Part shown: piece after piece, positions 8,198 to 16,532 of the stretch
Layout: the number at the start of each line of letters is the position of its first letter
How positions within the stretch are numbered: the stretch's first letter is position 1
Assembly: GCA_945902745.1 (NCBI GenBank)
Contig: CAMDNE010000025.1
Location: 1 to 37,721 of the forward strand
Source of the DNA: Chitinophaga pinensis
Lineage (GTDB): Bacteria > Bacteroidota > Bacteroidia > Flavobacteriales_D > Crocinitomicaceae
Length of the DNA stretch: 37,721 nt
Direction of reading: 5' to 3'
Made by a program: the position numbers and the translations under genes
Notes under the pieces: model-generated
What the model was told of the DNA's origin: nothing
Databases searched by the model: none
Seen by the model: the letters and a program-made list of their open reading frames with translations, nothing else

Positions 8198-8884
8198 ATG
8201 GATATGAAAGCAAATAAAACCTTTAATATTTATTGTGATGAAAGTTGTCACATTGAAAATGACCATAAAAAGTACATGATTTTAGGAAGTGTTAGTTGTG
8301 CCTATAATCAAGTAAAAAGACATACGGAAAGAATTAGGGATTTAAAGAAAAAGTACAACTATTATGGCGAAATAAAATGGTCTAACGTTTCAAGTTCACA
8401 ACATCAGTTTTATACGGATTTAGTAAATTATTTTTTTGATACGGATTTACGCTTCCGTGCAATTGTTGTAGATAAATCGCATATTAAAAATGATAAGTTC
8501 TCACAAGATTACGATACGTTTTATTATAAAATGTATTACTTTTTACTAAACCACAAAAAGAACAGTCAATATACTTACAATGTTTTTCTTGATATAAAAG
8601 ACACATTAAGCGCACACAAAGTAAGTAAATTGAAAAGTATTTTAAATATTCAATACGGTGTATTTAAAACCGTACAAAACATTCGTTCCAACGAAAGTTT
8701 AATTCTTCAAATTGCCGATTTTTTTTCAGGTGCTTTGTCTTACCATCTAAATGATAAGGATAAAAAAGTAATTGCCAAAATGAAATTAATTGAGAAAATA
8801 AAGGAGCATACAAATCAAAATCTTAATGATTCCTCCTTATTTAGTGAAACCAAAATGAATTTATTTTTTATTGATTTAAAGTAA
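8198..8884 (+). CDS. DUF3800 domain protein (RNase H-like fold)
   Basis: A 228-residue protein of the DUF3800 family, predicted to have an RNase H-like fold with acidic metal-binding residues. The N-terminal strand has C-D-E-S (Asp14, Glu15), a middle strand F-L-D-I-K-D-T (Asp132), and the C-terminal helix L-Q-I-A-D-F-F-S-G (Asp174), the arrangement expected for a two-metal nuclease-type site. DUF3800 genes are often found in defence islands; an enzymatic activity has not been shown that I know of. It lies in the run hsdM-hsdS-DUF3800-8886 gene, 9 bp after hsdS and 1 bp before the next start, so it is probably in the same transcript. Confidence 0.88.
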   Translation: MDMKANKTFNIYCDESCHIENDHKKYMILGSVSCAYNQVKRHTERIRDLKKKYNYYGEIKWSNVSSSQHQFYTDLVNYFFDTDLRFRAIVVDKSHIKNDKFSQDYDTFYYKMYYFLLNHKKNSQYTYNVFLDIKDTLSAHKVSKLKSILNIQYGVFKTVQNIRSNESLILQIADFFSGALSYHLNDKDKKVIAKMKLIEKIKEHTNQNLNDSSLFSETKMNLFFIDLK

Positions 8885-8885
8885 A

Positions 8886-9392
8886 ATGGCATTTAACTTA
8901 TTAAAAAAATACAACCAGTTATTAGATATTGGTTCATTTGGGGAACATCAAAGAACGGAATCCTTGTATGGAGTTTTTTATAGAGATATTGTGACTAATA
9001 AATCTTTCTCATTTAGGTTAAAGGCAATTAAACCGACTCCTGTTGATGGTGCAATAAAATTAGGACTTTTATTTAAACACCTCACAACTGAGGTTGTTGA
9101 TCATGATACCAAGAGACGAGAATTTGAGCGCCATAGATCAATAAGGCTTCATTGGATTAAATTTCACATTGAAGAGAGAAAAAAAGAGAATGTTTTAGTC
9201 TTTTCGGTTAAAGAACCTGAAGGAATAAGAACATATATTTATGATGAAGTAGAGAAATATGTTGTTGTTTTAGAGCCGTTAAGACAAAACGAAGAATATT
9301 ATTTATTATCAGCTTATCACATTAGAGGTAAAGATTTAAAGAGAGATAAATTTAAATCAAAATATAAAAGAAGATTATTAGAACTTCATTAA
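8886..9392 (+). CDS. possible PBECR-type (barnase/colicin-like) nuclease-fold protein
   Basis: A 168-residue protein with no annotated family that I can be sure of. Residues about 79-160 have the layout of the phage-associated barnase/EndoU/colicin E5-RelE-like (PBECR) domains: E-F-E-R-H-R-S-I-R-L-H-W-I-K, a strand-rich middle with R-T-Y-I-Y-D and Y-V-V-V-L-E, then E-E-Y-Y-L-L-S-A-Y-H-I and a basic tail. Such domains are predicted RNases or DNases in toxins and phage proteins. A candidate catalytic set would include His89, Arg or Lys in 90-100, and Tyr/His at 144-145. It directly follows the DUF3800 gene and precedes hsdR, so an accessory defence role is plausible. The assignment is from remembered motif layout, not a search. 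Confidence 0.45.
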   Translation: MAFNLLKKYNQLLDIGSFGEHQRTESLYGVFYRDIVTNKSFSFRLKAIKPTPVDGAIKLGLLFKHLTTEVVDHDTKRREFERHRSIRLHWIKFHIEERKKENVLVFSVKEPEGIRTYIYDEVEKYVVVLEPLRQNEEYYLLSAYHIRGKDLKRDKFKSKYKRRLLELH

Positions 9393-9398
9393 AAGCAA

Positions 9399-9427
9399 AA
9401 AACGCAGAGCATCTAGGCTTGCGTTTT
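9399..9427 (+). terminator. hairpin after the hsdM-to-8886 operon, probable terminator
   Basis: AAAACGCA (9399-9406) pairs with TGCGTTTT (9420-9427), with an inner AGC/GCT pairing. The right arm supplies a short T run. This suggests hsdR, 150 bp further on, has its own promoter, though I find no clear TAnnTTTG there. Confidence 0.5.
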
Positions 9428-9581
9428 CCGATTTCTTTCCTCCGAACGGTAGGATGAACTTGTTACAAAGGTATAAAAAAAATGAAACTTGGTTATAATT
9501 CAGAGTGTTTATTTTCAATTATTTAAAGATGAGACACTAACAAGAAAATAAACATTAGATTTAAGACAACAATAAAAAATA

Positions 9582-12425
9582 ATGACAACCCAATCCGAAC
9601 AAATACTAGAAGAACAATTAATCCGCCAGTTGTCATCAAATGGTTACGATAAAATAATCATCAAAGATGAAAATGAATTGCTTTCCAACCTAAAAGCACA
9701 GTTGGAAAAACACAACAACAAAAAGTTTTCAGATAATGATTTTAAGCAAATCCTAAATCACCTAACAAAATCAAACAACGTTTTTGAAAAGGCTTTGTTA
9801 TTAAGAGATAAATTTTCTTTCAGAAATGATAACAATGAACTAGTATATATTGAGTTCATTAATATGGATTTTTGGTGTCAAAATGAATACCAAGTAACAC
9901 ATCAAATTTCAAATGAAGGATCATATAAGAATCGCTATGATGTAACTATTCTGATTAACGGTTTACCCTTAGTTCAAATCGAATTAAAGAAAACTGGGTT
10001 AGAATTAAAGGAAGCATACAATCAAATAATTCGTTATCAAAAACATTCATTCGGAGCTAATACTGGTTTATTCAACTTCGTTCAAGTCTTCGTTATTTCA
10101 AACGGTGTCAATACCAAATATTATAGCAACTTCGGTAACAAAAAGCCAGACTTTAAGCAAACATTTTATTGGACGGATGATAACAATAATCGTATTTCGA
10201 AACTAGATGATTTTGCAAACACATTTTTGGAGCGTTGCCATCTTTCCAAAATGATAACCAAGTACATCGTGTTGCACGATACGGATAAACTACTAATGGT
10301 TCTTCGTCCATATCAATTCAATGCGGTAGAAAAAATCATTGATAGAGTTAAAAATTCAAATAAAAACGGATATATCTGGCACACAACAGGATCTGGAAAA
10401 ACATTAACTTCTTTCAAGGCAAGTCAAATACTTTCCCAATTACCAAAAGTTGACAAGGTTGTTTTCTGTGTAGATAGACAAGATTTAGATTACCAAACGG
10501 CTAAAGAATTCAATGCATTCAAACCCGATTGTATTGATATGACAAACAACACTAGTACACTTGTAAGTCAATTCGATGATGCTAACAATAAATTGATCGT
10601 TACAACAATTCAAAAATTATACAACGCAATTACCAAAGAGCATCATTTGCGCACAATGAACAATCTAAAAGATAAAAAGATTGTTTTCATTTTCGATGAG
10701 TGCCACAGAAGTCAATTTGGCGATACACATAAGAAGATAACGCAGTATTTTACAAACTATCAAATGTTTGGATTTACAGGAACGCCGATCTTTGTAGAGA
10801 ACGCATTATCAAAAACAAAACTGAATCAAACTACGGCAAGTTTATTTGGTGAGCAATTACACAAATACGTAATTACAGATGCTATAAAAGACGAAAACGT
10901 TTTAAAATTCTCAGTAGAATACGTCGGCAAATACCGTGAAAAGGAAAACTCTCAAAATGAAATAGACATCGAAGTAGAAGCCATTGACACACAAGAGTTG
11001 ATGGAGAGTGAGCAACGAATAGAGAAAATATCAAATTATATCATTCAACAGCATCCCATCAAAACGCACAACAAAGAATTTACGGCCATGTTCTGTGTGA
11101 GTAGTGTTAATAGTTTAATAAAGTATGTAGATGTCTTGAATCGCTTAAAATCAGAAGGGAAACACAATCTAAATATTGCTACTATTTTCAGTTATGGTGC
11201 CAATGATGACATGATTGAAATTGAATCCGATTATGATGATAAAGATTTCAATGATGTTGCCGATCCAAAGGAAGAATATCAAGCAGTGCATAAAAGAGAT
11301 AAATTAGAGGAATACATTTTAGATTACAATAAAACATTCGGAACAAAATACACAACAAAAGATAGCCAGTCATTTTACAATTACTACAAAGACATTGCGA
11401 AGCGAGTAAGAAACAAGCAAGTAGATTTATTGGTTGTAGTGAATATGTTCTTAACAGGTTTTGACAGCAAGGCATTAAACACCTTATTTGTAGATAAAAA
11501 CTTAAAATACCATGGTTTAATTCAAGCTTATTCGAGAACAAATAGAATATTAGGTGAAAAGAAATCCCAAGGTAACATTGTAGTCTTTAGAAATTTAAAA
11601 GAAGCCACAGACAAAGCCATTGCTTTATTTTCAAACAAGGATGCAAAAGAAATCATCATCATGCAGCCGTATGACAAATATGTCAAGCAAATAGATACAG
11701 CATACAAAAATTTGTTAGAATTAGTCCCAACTTTTGAGGCCGTTGATATTCTGGAATCTGAACACGATGAATTAGATTTTATCAAATCCTTTAGAGAAGT
11801 AATCCGATTAAAAAACATTATTTCATCTTACGTTGATTTTACTTTTGATGATATCAAAATGGATGAACAAAGTTTTGAAAACTATAAATCCAAATACCTC
11901 GATTTATATGACAAAACAATTCAAAAGAAAGAGAAAACATCAATTTTAGAAGAAGTAGATTTTGAACTAGAATTGATCCACAGAGACGATATTACTGTCA
12001 CCTATATTCTTGGTCTACTTGCAAGATTAAAAACCACTACAGAAGAGGAAAAAGCCAAAAAACAAAAAGAAATACTTGATATTGTTGCAGGTGATAGTAA
12101 ACTTCGTTCAAAGCGCGAGTTAATCGAAAAGTTCATCATTGAAAACTTACCATTGATTGCTGAAGAAAACATTGAAGAAGAGTATTCTGCCTACATGAAC
12201 GCAGAAAAACAAAAAGCCTTCGACAAATTCACCCAGGACGAAAAAGTAAATCCCGACAAACTCAAAAGGTTAACAGAAAACTACCTCTTCACCCAACGCA
12301 CCCCCAAAAAAGAAGAAGTAATCCAAATCCTAGAAGACCAGCCATCAATCCTCCAACGTGCAACCATTGGTGATACTATCCTTGTAAAGTTTTTGAACTT
12401 TATTGATACGTTTTTTAGGGATTAA
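9582..12425 (+). CDS. hsdR: type I restriction-modification system, restriction/translocase subunit HsdR
   Basis: ATP-dependent DNA translocase and endonuclease, 947 residues, normal length. The N-terminal nuclease domain shows a PD-(D/E)xK-type site (Asp120, then Glu134-Leu-Lys136). The SF2 helicase core follows: Walker A T-T-G-S-G-K-T ending at 274, Walker B D-E-C-H at 372-375, motif III F-T-G-T-P at 398-402, and motif V/VI region with F-L-T-G-F-D-S and Q-A-Y-S-R-T-N-R. The C-terminal helical part (from about 700) should contact HsdM. All key residues are present, so the system looks functional. The last 80 or so codons (12190-12370) use far more C-ending codons than the rest, hinting at a recombined 3' end. 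Confidence 0.97.
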   Translation: MTTQSEQILEEQLIRQLSSNGYDKIIIKDENELLSNLKAQLEKHNNKKFSDNDFKQILNHLTKSNNVFEKALLLRDKFSFRNDNNELVYIEFINMDFWCQNEYQVTHQISNEGSYKNRYDVTILINGLPLVQIELKKTGLELKEAYNQIIRYQKHSFGANTGLFNFVQVFVISNGVNTKYYSNFGNKKPDFKQTFYWTDDNNNRISKLDDFANTFLERCHLSKMITKYIVLHDTDKLLMVLRPYQFNAVEKIIDRVKNSNKNGYIWHTTGSGKTLTSFKASQILSQLPKVDKVVFCVDRQDLDYQTAKEFNAFKPDCIDMTNNTSTLVSQFDDANNKLIVTTIQKLYNAITKEHHLRTMNNLKDKKIVFIFDECHRSQFGDTHKKITQYFTNYQMFGFTGTPIFVENALSKTKLNQTTASLFGEQLHKYVITDAIKDENVLKFSVEYVGKYREKENSQNEIDIEVEAIDTQELMESEQRIEKISNYIIQQHPIKTHNKEFTAMFCVSSVNSLIKYVDVLNRLKSEGKHNLNIATIFSYGANDDMIEIESDYDDKDFNDVADPKEEYQAVHKRDKLEEYILDYNKTFGTKYTTKDSQSFYNYYKDIAKRVRNKQVDLLVVVNMFLTGFDSKALNTLFVDKNLKYHGLIQAYSRTNRILGEKKSQGNIVVFRNLKEATDKAIALFSNKDAKEIIIMQPYDKYVKQIDTAYKNLLELVPTFEAVDILESEHDELDFIKSFREVIRLKNIISSYVDFTFDDIKMDEQSFENYKSKYLDLYDKTIQKKEKTSILEEVDFELELIHRDDITVTYILGLLARLKTTTEEEKAKKQKEILDIVAGDSKLRSKRELIEKFIIENLPLIAEENIEEEYSAYMNAEKQKAFDKFTQDEKVNPDKLKRLTENYLFTQRTPKKEEVIQILEDQPSILQRATIGDTILVKFLNFIDTFFRD

Positions 12426-12541
12426 TAAATATTTGAAACATTCATCGAATGTTAACTATTGAAAAAAGGGAGTTGTAAACTTCAGTCTGCATTGTTTTGC
12501 ATAGTTATAAGTCAACTAAACATTCGAAATTTGTAAATACC

Positions 12542-13414
12542 ATGGAAACCGAATTTAAAATAAAATTTGACGGAGAACAGCATCAAATAGATGCTAATCT
12601 ACTTATTAACAATTTGATACATACATCTACAATTATTCAAGAGTTAAATAGAAATCTTGATAGTGGTAAAAAAATTGATGTAAAAATTAAGGCTTTAGAA
12701 AAAGGAAGTTTTCTAATTCATATTGATTTAATTGAATCAACATTATTACACCTTAAAAATCTATTAACGAGGGAGAATATTGAGACAGGTGGTATCATAA
12801 TAGCATCTTTTGTAAGTTTAATTGAATTAAAAAAACACCTAAAAGGTAGTCCAGCTAAATCAAAAAAGGCAGATGGTAATAAGGTTCGTATTGAAAATCA
12901 GAATGGTGAAACATTAATAATTGAGAATTTCGTCCAAAACATTTATGAGAATAATACAATAATCCGAGATGCTATAAGTCAAAGTTTTGAGACATTGGAG
13001 AATGATAATTCAATTACTGGTTATGAGATAACTGACAAAAATGAGAAACCTTTTATAAGAGTAAATCGAGATGAGTTCGAGTCTTTATCATTAAAATCAG
13101 AAGAGATTCTTGACGGTGAAAAAGTTATAAAGACTGCTGCTACATTAAACATTCTTCGTATTTCCTTTGATCAAAAACTCAAATCTGATTTTTACATGAG
13201 AGGAGTTAAAATAAGTGCTAAAGTTGAAGACCCTGATTTTCAAAATAGGATTGACAAAGGAGAATCTTTTTCCAAAGGAGATATTTTGGAAGTTGAATTA
13301 GAAATAAAACAAAAATTTGAACCATCTGTTGACACTTATATTAATAAGTCATATAAAATCAACAAAATAATAAATCACATTAGCAGAGCTGAACAATCAA
13401 AACTGAATATTTGA
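12542..13414 (+). CDS. unknown protein downstream of hsdR
   Basis: A 290-residue protein starting at the ATG at 12542; an in-frame TTG at 12497 would add 15 poor residues. The N-terminal 90 residues resemble an alpha/beta domain (K-I-K-F-D-G-E-Q-H, then K-A-L-E-K-G-S-F-L-I-H-I). A hydrophobic stretch, G-G-I-I-I-A-S-F-V-S-L-I at about 96-107, may be one membrane-associated helix. A beta-rich C-terminal half follows (K-A-A-T-L-N-I-L-R-I-S-F, then D-I-L-E-V-E-L-E-I-K-Q). No catalytic motif is visible and I do not recognise the family. Position after hsdR and close to other defence genes makes a defence role possible, but that is context only. Confidence 0.75.
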   Translation: METEFKIKFDGEQHQIDANLLINNLIHTSTIIQELNRNLDSGKKIDVKIKALEKGSFLIHIDLIESTLLHLKNLLTRENIETGGIIIASFVSLIELKKHLKGSPAKSKKADGNKVRIENQNGETLIIENFVQNIYENNTIIRDAISQSFETLENDNSITGYEITDKNEKPFIRVNRDEFESLSLKSEEILDGEKVIKTAATLNILRISFDQKLKSDFYMRGVKISAKVEDPDFQNRIDKGESFSKGDILEVELEIKQKFEPSVDTYINKSYKINKIINHISRAEQSKLNI

Positions 13415-13430
13415 CAAAATAATATTTGTC
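13413..13430 (+). terminator. weak hairpin overlapping the stop of the 12542 gene
   Basis: GACAAA (13413-13418) pairs with TTTGTC (13425-13430), loop of six. The following T run is short, so termination is uncertain. The remaining spacer to 13734 (convergent genes on both sides) shows nothing else I can name. Confidence 0.3.
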
Positions 13431-13734
13431 TTTAGATGTGTTTTATTCTTGTATGAGATATTCAAGTTGCAGATTAAAAATTGAGAATTGAATGAATAGA
13501 CAAAAGTAACACGAATCAAGTATAAAAAGGAATAGTATAATGTTTCAGAAATAATAGTTCTTCTGTCAACATTCATTTTTTGCTTTACATCAATTCGTTT
13601 AATCTACTTTATCATAGTCGTGATTGGAAATATGCAATCATTCTTTTATAGTGAAATAGATTAGGTACAGGATAAATATAAATAACTCATTAAAAATTAG
13701 AATTGTATTCTTATATTATAAAATTATTTTCAAA

Positions 13735-14979
13735 TTAGTCCCAAATCTCAATCTGCTCTTCCCTACTCACTGTTATTCCAGGAACACCATTCTTGTCTAA
13801 TTCCACCTTTCCAGTTACTAGGATGTATTTACCTTCCAATTCCTTTTCGGGTTGGTAGCTAAAGTTTCTTCGGCCATCTTTCCAGATCATTATGGAAAAA
13901 ACTTGGTTTGGAAATGATTGATCGAGGTTCAAAAAAGTAGATTGTGATTTAGGAATAAACTTAGCGCTTACTACTTTTCCTACGATGGAGACGGTGCTTC
14001 CTACTTTTGAGGTTGCTTGTTGTGTATTGAAAACTCCTTTCGGTAATGATAATGCATCTAGTGGTTCAACGTCGCCATCAACACCTTGTGTTTTCCATGC
14101 GTTAAAATCTGCTGTTTGCTCAATCTTGGTTTCAAGTGCTTCATTCATCGTTGGGAAGAAATCAATTCCTGTCAGGCGCTCTAAACTGTCAATTGTGAGT
14201 ACGTAAGCACTCAAACGCTGTTCGCATTTCTTGTTCGGCATCAAAAAGGCCATTCCTCTCGGATTTTCCGCTGATGCATCCACGATAATTTTGTAATGTA
14301 ATTCAGGGATCTTGAGTTTGTTAGCTGAACGTTCTATTTCAGGTAAACCTTCATGTAATACAGGTCCAGTAATCACATAAAATTGCTTTTTCTCCTGATC
14401 CACAATTTTGCGCAAAAGACCTTCTAAAGAAGCCCACGATTCTCTATTGAATTCTGGTCGTTGGGGTGTCATGTTGCTATAATAGTAAGATTCACTCAAG
14501 GCATTAGCCGACCAACGAAAATCTGCTGATGGAGCCAAATGCCCTCTGTCAAAACCAAATCCATCATATTCAAATGTCCCATCTTCTTTTTCTTTTCGTA
14601 GGAAATAATCTACCTCCTGTGCACTTCCACACGTTGATTTTTCATCTAATCTAAAATCATTAGATCTTGAAATATTTCCCGAAGTAACATCTGGAGTCAA
14701 CACATGAAAAACCCATGAAGCCATTTTATAATCGCAATCAAACCCAAGCACCATTCCTGCATGTTCAATAATCTCGAGATTCTTCGAATAAGTTGGATAA
14801 CCAACAGATTTCATCGATTGAATTGTTCCTTGAAGCTTCAATTGTTCAATTTCAGAAACCAACTCTTGTTCCTTGGATTTCAATTCACGCAATTCAGCAT
14901 TCTTTTTCTCCAATTCACTTTGTCCCGTTGCAGAACCAATACTCAAAAAAATCAGGGCAACACTAATCCAAAACTTCAT
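13735..14979 (-). CDS. secreted DNA/RNA non-specific endonuclease with C-terminal OB-like domain
   Basis: A 414-residue beta-beta-alpha metal nuclease of the NucA/Serratia type. Residues 1-19 form a signal peptide (hydrophobic core L-I-F-L-S-I-G-S-A, cleavage near T-G-Q). Residues 22-50 are a charged coiled coil. The nuclease domain spans about 70-290 with the catalytic motif D-R-G-H at 144-147 (His147 general base) and Y-Y-S-N-M-T-P-Q with the Mg-binding Asn169, then F-N-R-E-S-W. The last 90 residues look like an OB-fold nucleic-acid-binding domain. It is probably exported and degrades external or invading nucleic acid. It points against its neighbours, and the near-consensus TATCTTTA (14999-15006, minus strand) could be its promoter. 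Confidence 0.92.
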   Translation of the reverse strand: MKFWISVALIFLSIGSATGQSELEKKNAELRELKSKEQELVSEIEQLKLQGTIQSMKSVGYPTYSKNLEIIEHAGMVLGFDCDYKMASWVFHVLTPDVTSGNISRSNDFRLDEKSTCGSAQEVDYFLRKEKEDGTFEYDGFGFDRGHLAPSADFRWSANALSESYYYSNMTPQRPEFNRESWASLEGLLRKIVDQEKKQFYVITGPVLHEGLPEIERSANKLKIPELHYKIIVDASAENPRGMAFLMPNKKCEQRLSAYVLTIDSLERLTGIDFFPTMNEALETKIEQTADFNAWKTQGVDGDVEPLDALSLPKGVFNTQQATSKVGSTVSIVGKVVSAKFIPKSQSTFLNLDQSFPNQVFSIMIWKDGRRNFSYQPEKELEGKYILVTGKVELDKNGVPGITVSREEQIEIWD

Positions 14980-15061
14980 ATTTTCTATTTGAATGGTCTA
15001 AAGATACAGGAAAGAAAGGAAAAGTGGTCTTCGGTTTTTCATCACCCCACTAACAAAAACA

Positions 15062-15113
15062 TATAAACAAGCATTTACAAAGCGGCATCCAGTGGGTGCC
15101 GTACTTGTTTATA
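15062..15113. repeat. 52-bp imperfect inverted repeat
   Basis: Outer arms TATAAACAAG (15062-15071) and CTTGTTTATA (15104-15113) pair perfectly. Inner arms CGGCATCC (15083-15090) and GGTGCCG (15095-15101) pair with one bulged T. Bulged, two-box stems of this kind recall folded recombination sites, but no integron core motif is clear. It could also be an end structure of a lost element. Confidence 0.6.
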
Positions 15114-15209
15114 CCATTCATTTAGCCGTTTCGTCAGACTTCCTCAATTCGGCTATTCATTTGTTTTTGTTCGGTGGTTCTTCATGCACCTCAGTCGCTG
15201 CTATTCTGC

Positions 15210-15253
15210 CACCCCAAACCCCTTACAAGGCATAAATGGTTTTTATTGGGGTG
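15210..15253. repeat. 44-bp inverted repeat
   Basis: CACCCCAA (15210-15217) and TTGGGGTG (15246-15253) are perfect 8-bp arms around an AT-rich 28-base loop that contains AACCCCTTAC and ATGGTTTTT. Nothing in the loop encodes protein. Confidence 0.6.
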
Positions 15254-15736
15254 TCACCGCAGCTTGTGTTTGGCTCGCCTGCTAAAGCGCTCAGGCTGCA
15301 GGTTTGTCACATTTTTTGAGAGTCCTTCCTGTGTGCATTGTTCCTTCCGTTCCTACAGTCACAAAGCACTTTTGTCCGTTATTCTATTCAAATTCTTGTA
15401 AGTCAAGAGTAGTCGCATTTTCCACTCCGTACCTACGTTTCAAATACTCCTACACTTGTAAAAATCCTTTCTTCGAACTTCAAAAAATCCGCCAAACCTT
15501 TGTGCATACTGCATAGGTCGTTCCCATTCGCTGAAGCTTCATTCTACTCTCCCACCATCGCGCTCACTCGCAGTCGGCTCGCGCACACAAAAGAGAGAAA
15601 TATCTTTGTAAATCAAATAATTCACAATCCTAAAATCATTCAACCGAAGCAAAACGTTTCATTCTTCTATTTTCTCTCTTTTTTTCCAACGCTGGCTCAA
15701 GGCTGTTTTTCCTTTTTTAATCATTTGCAAACTATA

Positions 15737-16072
15737 TTATCTCCGTCTGTGCAATGGGTTCTTAATGATGTAATCTAGTGCCATTTTTTGAATGTCATCA
15801 TTCGTTTTTTGTTTACTTTCTGCTAACCATGCATCAATATCACTTTTAAGGAAATATAATCGTTTCCCTTTTTTGATTCTCGGTATATCATTAGAATGAC
15901 ATTTACCATAGATTGTTGCGACAGAAAGTGACAAGTAATTTGCAACCTCTTGAATATTCATTAAATGATCACCAATGGTAACATCATCATTTTTCTTTAC
16001 GTTTATAATTAGATTTAGAGCGTTTTCAATTCGATCCAAACGTTCAATTATTACTTCAAAAGGATTTTCCAT
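15737..16072 (-). CDS. helix-turn-helix protein, excisionase-like
   Basis: A 111-residue protein. Residues 1-25 are a helix (I-I-E-R-L-D-R-I-E-N-A-L). An excisionase/AlpA-type winged HTH follows at about 37-85: N-I-Q-E-V-A-N-Y-L-S-L-S, V-A-T-I-Y-G-K-C, the basic wing P-R-I-K-K-G-K-R-L-Y-F and the closing D-I-D-A-W-L. The family acts as excision directionality factor or repressor in mobile elements. It has the same fold as the protein at 4269-4556 but reads in the opposite direction, near the other restriction cassette, which suggests a second mobile component within the larger element. Confidence 0.85.
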   Translation of the reverse strand: MENPFEVIIERLDRIENALNLIINVKKNDDVTIGDHLMNIQEVANYLSLSVATIYGKCHSNDIPRIKKGKRLYFLKSDIDAWLAESKQKTNDDIQKMALDYIIKNPLHRRR

Positions 16073-16192
16073 ATTTCATTCTTTTAGTGTTCAAGAATAA
16101 AAATAATAAAATTGTAGGCGATTGAATATGGGGAATATGATGTAAAACGCTTTGATTTCAATGATTACATTCCCCCTTTTTTTCAAAAGGTC

Positions 16193-16381
16193 ATGTATCA
16201 TCTCAATCCAGCAGTTATCAAATCAATTCTTTCTTCGATGCCAAAAGAAGAGTTTTACCGTCATGCACGTTTCATTCATTCTCAGTTTCTTTCCTTGCCT
16301 GATGGCTCCAATCGTCAGGTTATGTTTTTCAATCTTTGGCAGTGGTGTCTTGGCCTTCATAGGGAGCGGTTTGTTGGGTAG
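16193..16381 (+). CDS. possible small protein, unknown
   Basis: A 62-residue open frame from ATG 16193, preceded by an AAAAGG that could be a ribosome-binding site. The product is amphipathic and protein-like (P-A-V-I-K-S-I-L-S-S-M-P-K-E-E-F-Y, then F-F-N-L-W-Q-W). It may be a real small gene or the decayed end of a larger one. I find no family. Confidence 0.3.
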   Translation: MYHLNPAVIKSILSSMPKEEFYRHARFIHSQFLSLPDGSNRQVMFFNLWQWCLGLHRERFVG

Positions 16382-16420
16382 TTTTGTCTGCTCATTTTTA
16401 ATAAATTACGTTTTTTAATG

Positions 16421-16428
16421 TATATTTG
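16421..16428 (+). promoter_or_regulatory. promoter (TATATTTG) for the DUF262 gene
   Basis: Perfect TAnnTTTG, 104 bp before the start at 16533. It gives a leader of about 95 nt that contains the hairpin at 16441-16459. Confidence 0.6.
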
Positions 16429-16440
16429 TTTTTACATTCT

Positions 16441-16459
16441 AACCCGTCTTATGGCGGTT
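16441..16459 (+). promoter_or_regulatory. leader hairpin and cassette-like conserved leader
   Basis: AACCCG (16441-16446) pairs with CGGTT (16455-16459) with one bulged C. It is followed by ATCAGCAAGTTATGTGTTATGG. This leader type (promoter, AACCCG hairpin, GTTATG block) is one I associate with many accessory genes in Bacteroidota. The AACACATAAC at 18305-18314, after the gene, is inverted relative to GTTATGTGTT here. Confidence 0.4.
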
Positions 16460-16532
16460 ATCAGCAAGTTATGTGTTATGGTGTAACTAAACTCACAGTA
16501 AAAATTTGACCAATAAATAAAAATTAAAAAAT

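Larger units (their letters stand above)
14980..15736. other. gene-free stretch of unusual composition with inverted repeats
   Basis: About 750 bp without a credible gene: the short open frames here have no family features and no start signals. G+C is visibly higher than around it, with short runs such as CCACCCC and GGGGTG. Two inverted repeats are listed separately. The style (hairpins, GC-rich islands, no ORF) resembles spacers I associate with repeated non-coding sequence in Flavobacteriales genomes, but I cannot check copy number. Confidence 0.5.

Noticed and set aside
16441-16485. Integron attC site
   Set aside because: There is a bulged hairpin, but the GTTRRRY core and its inverse are not convincingly present and there is no integron integrase in the window.
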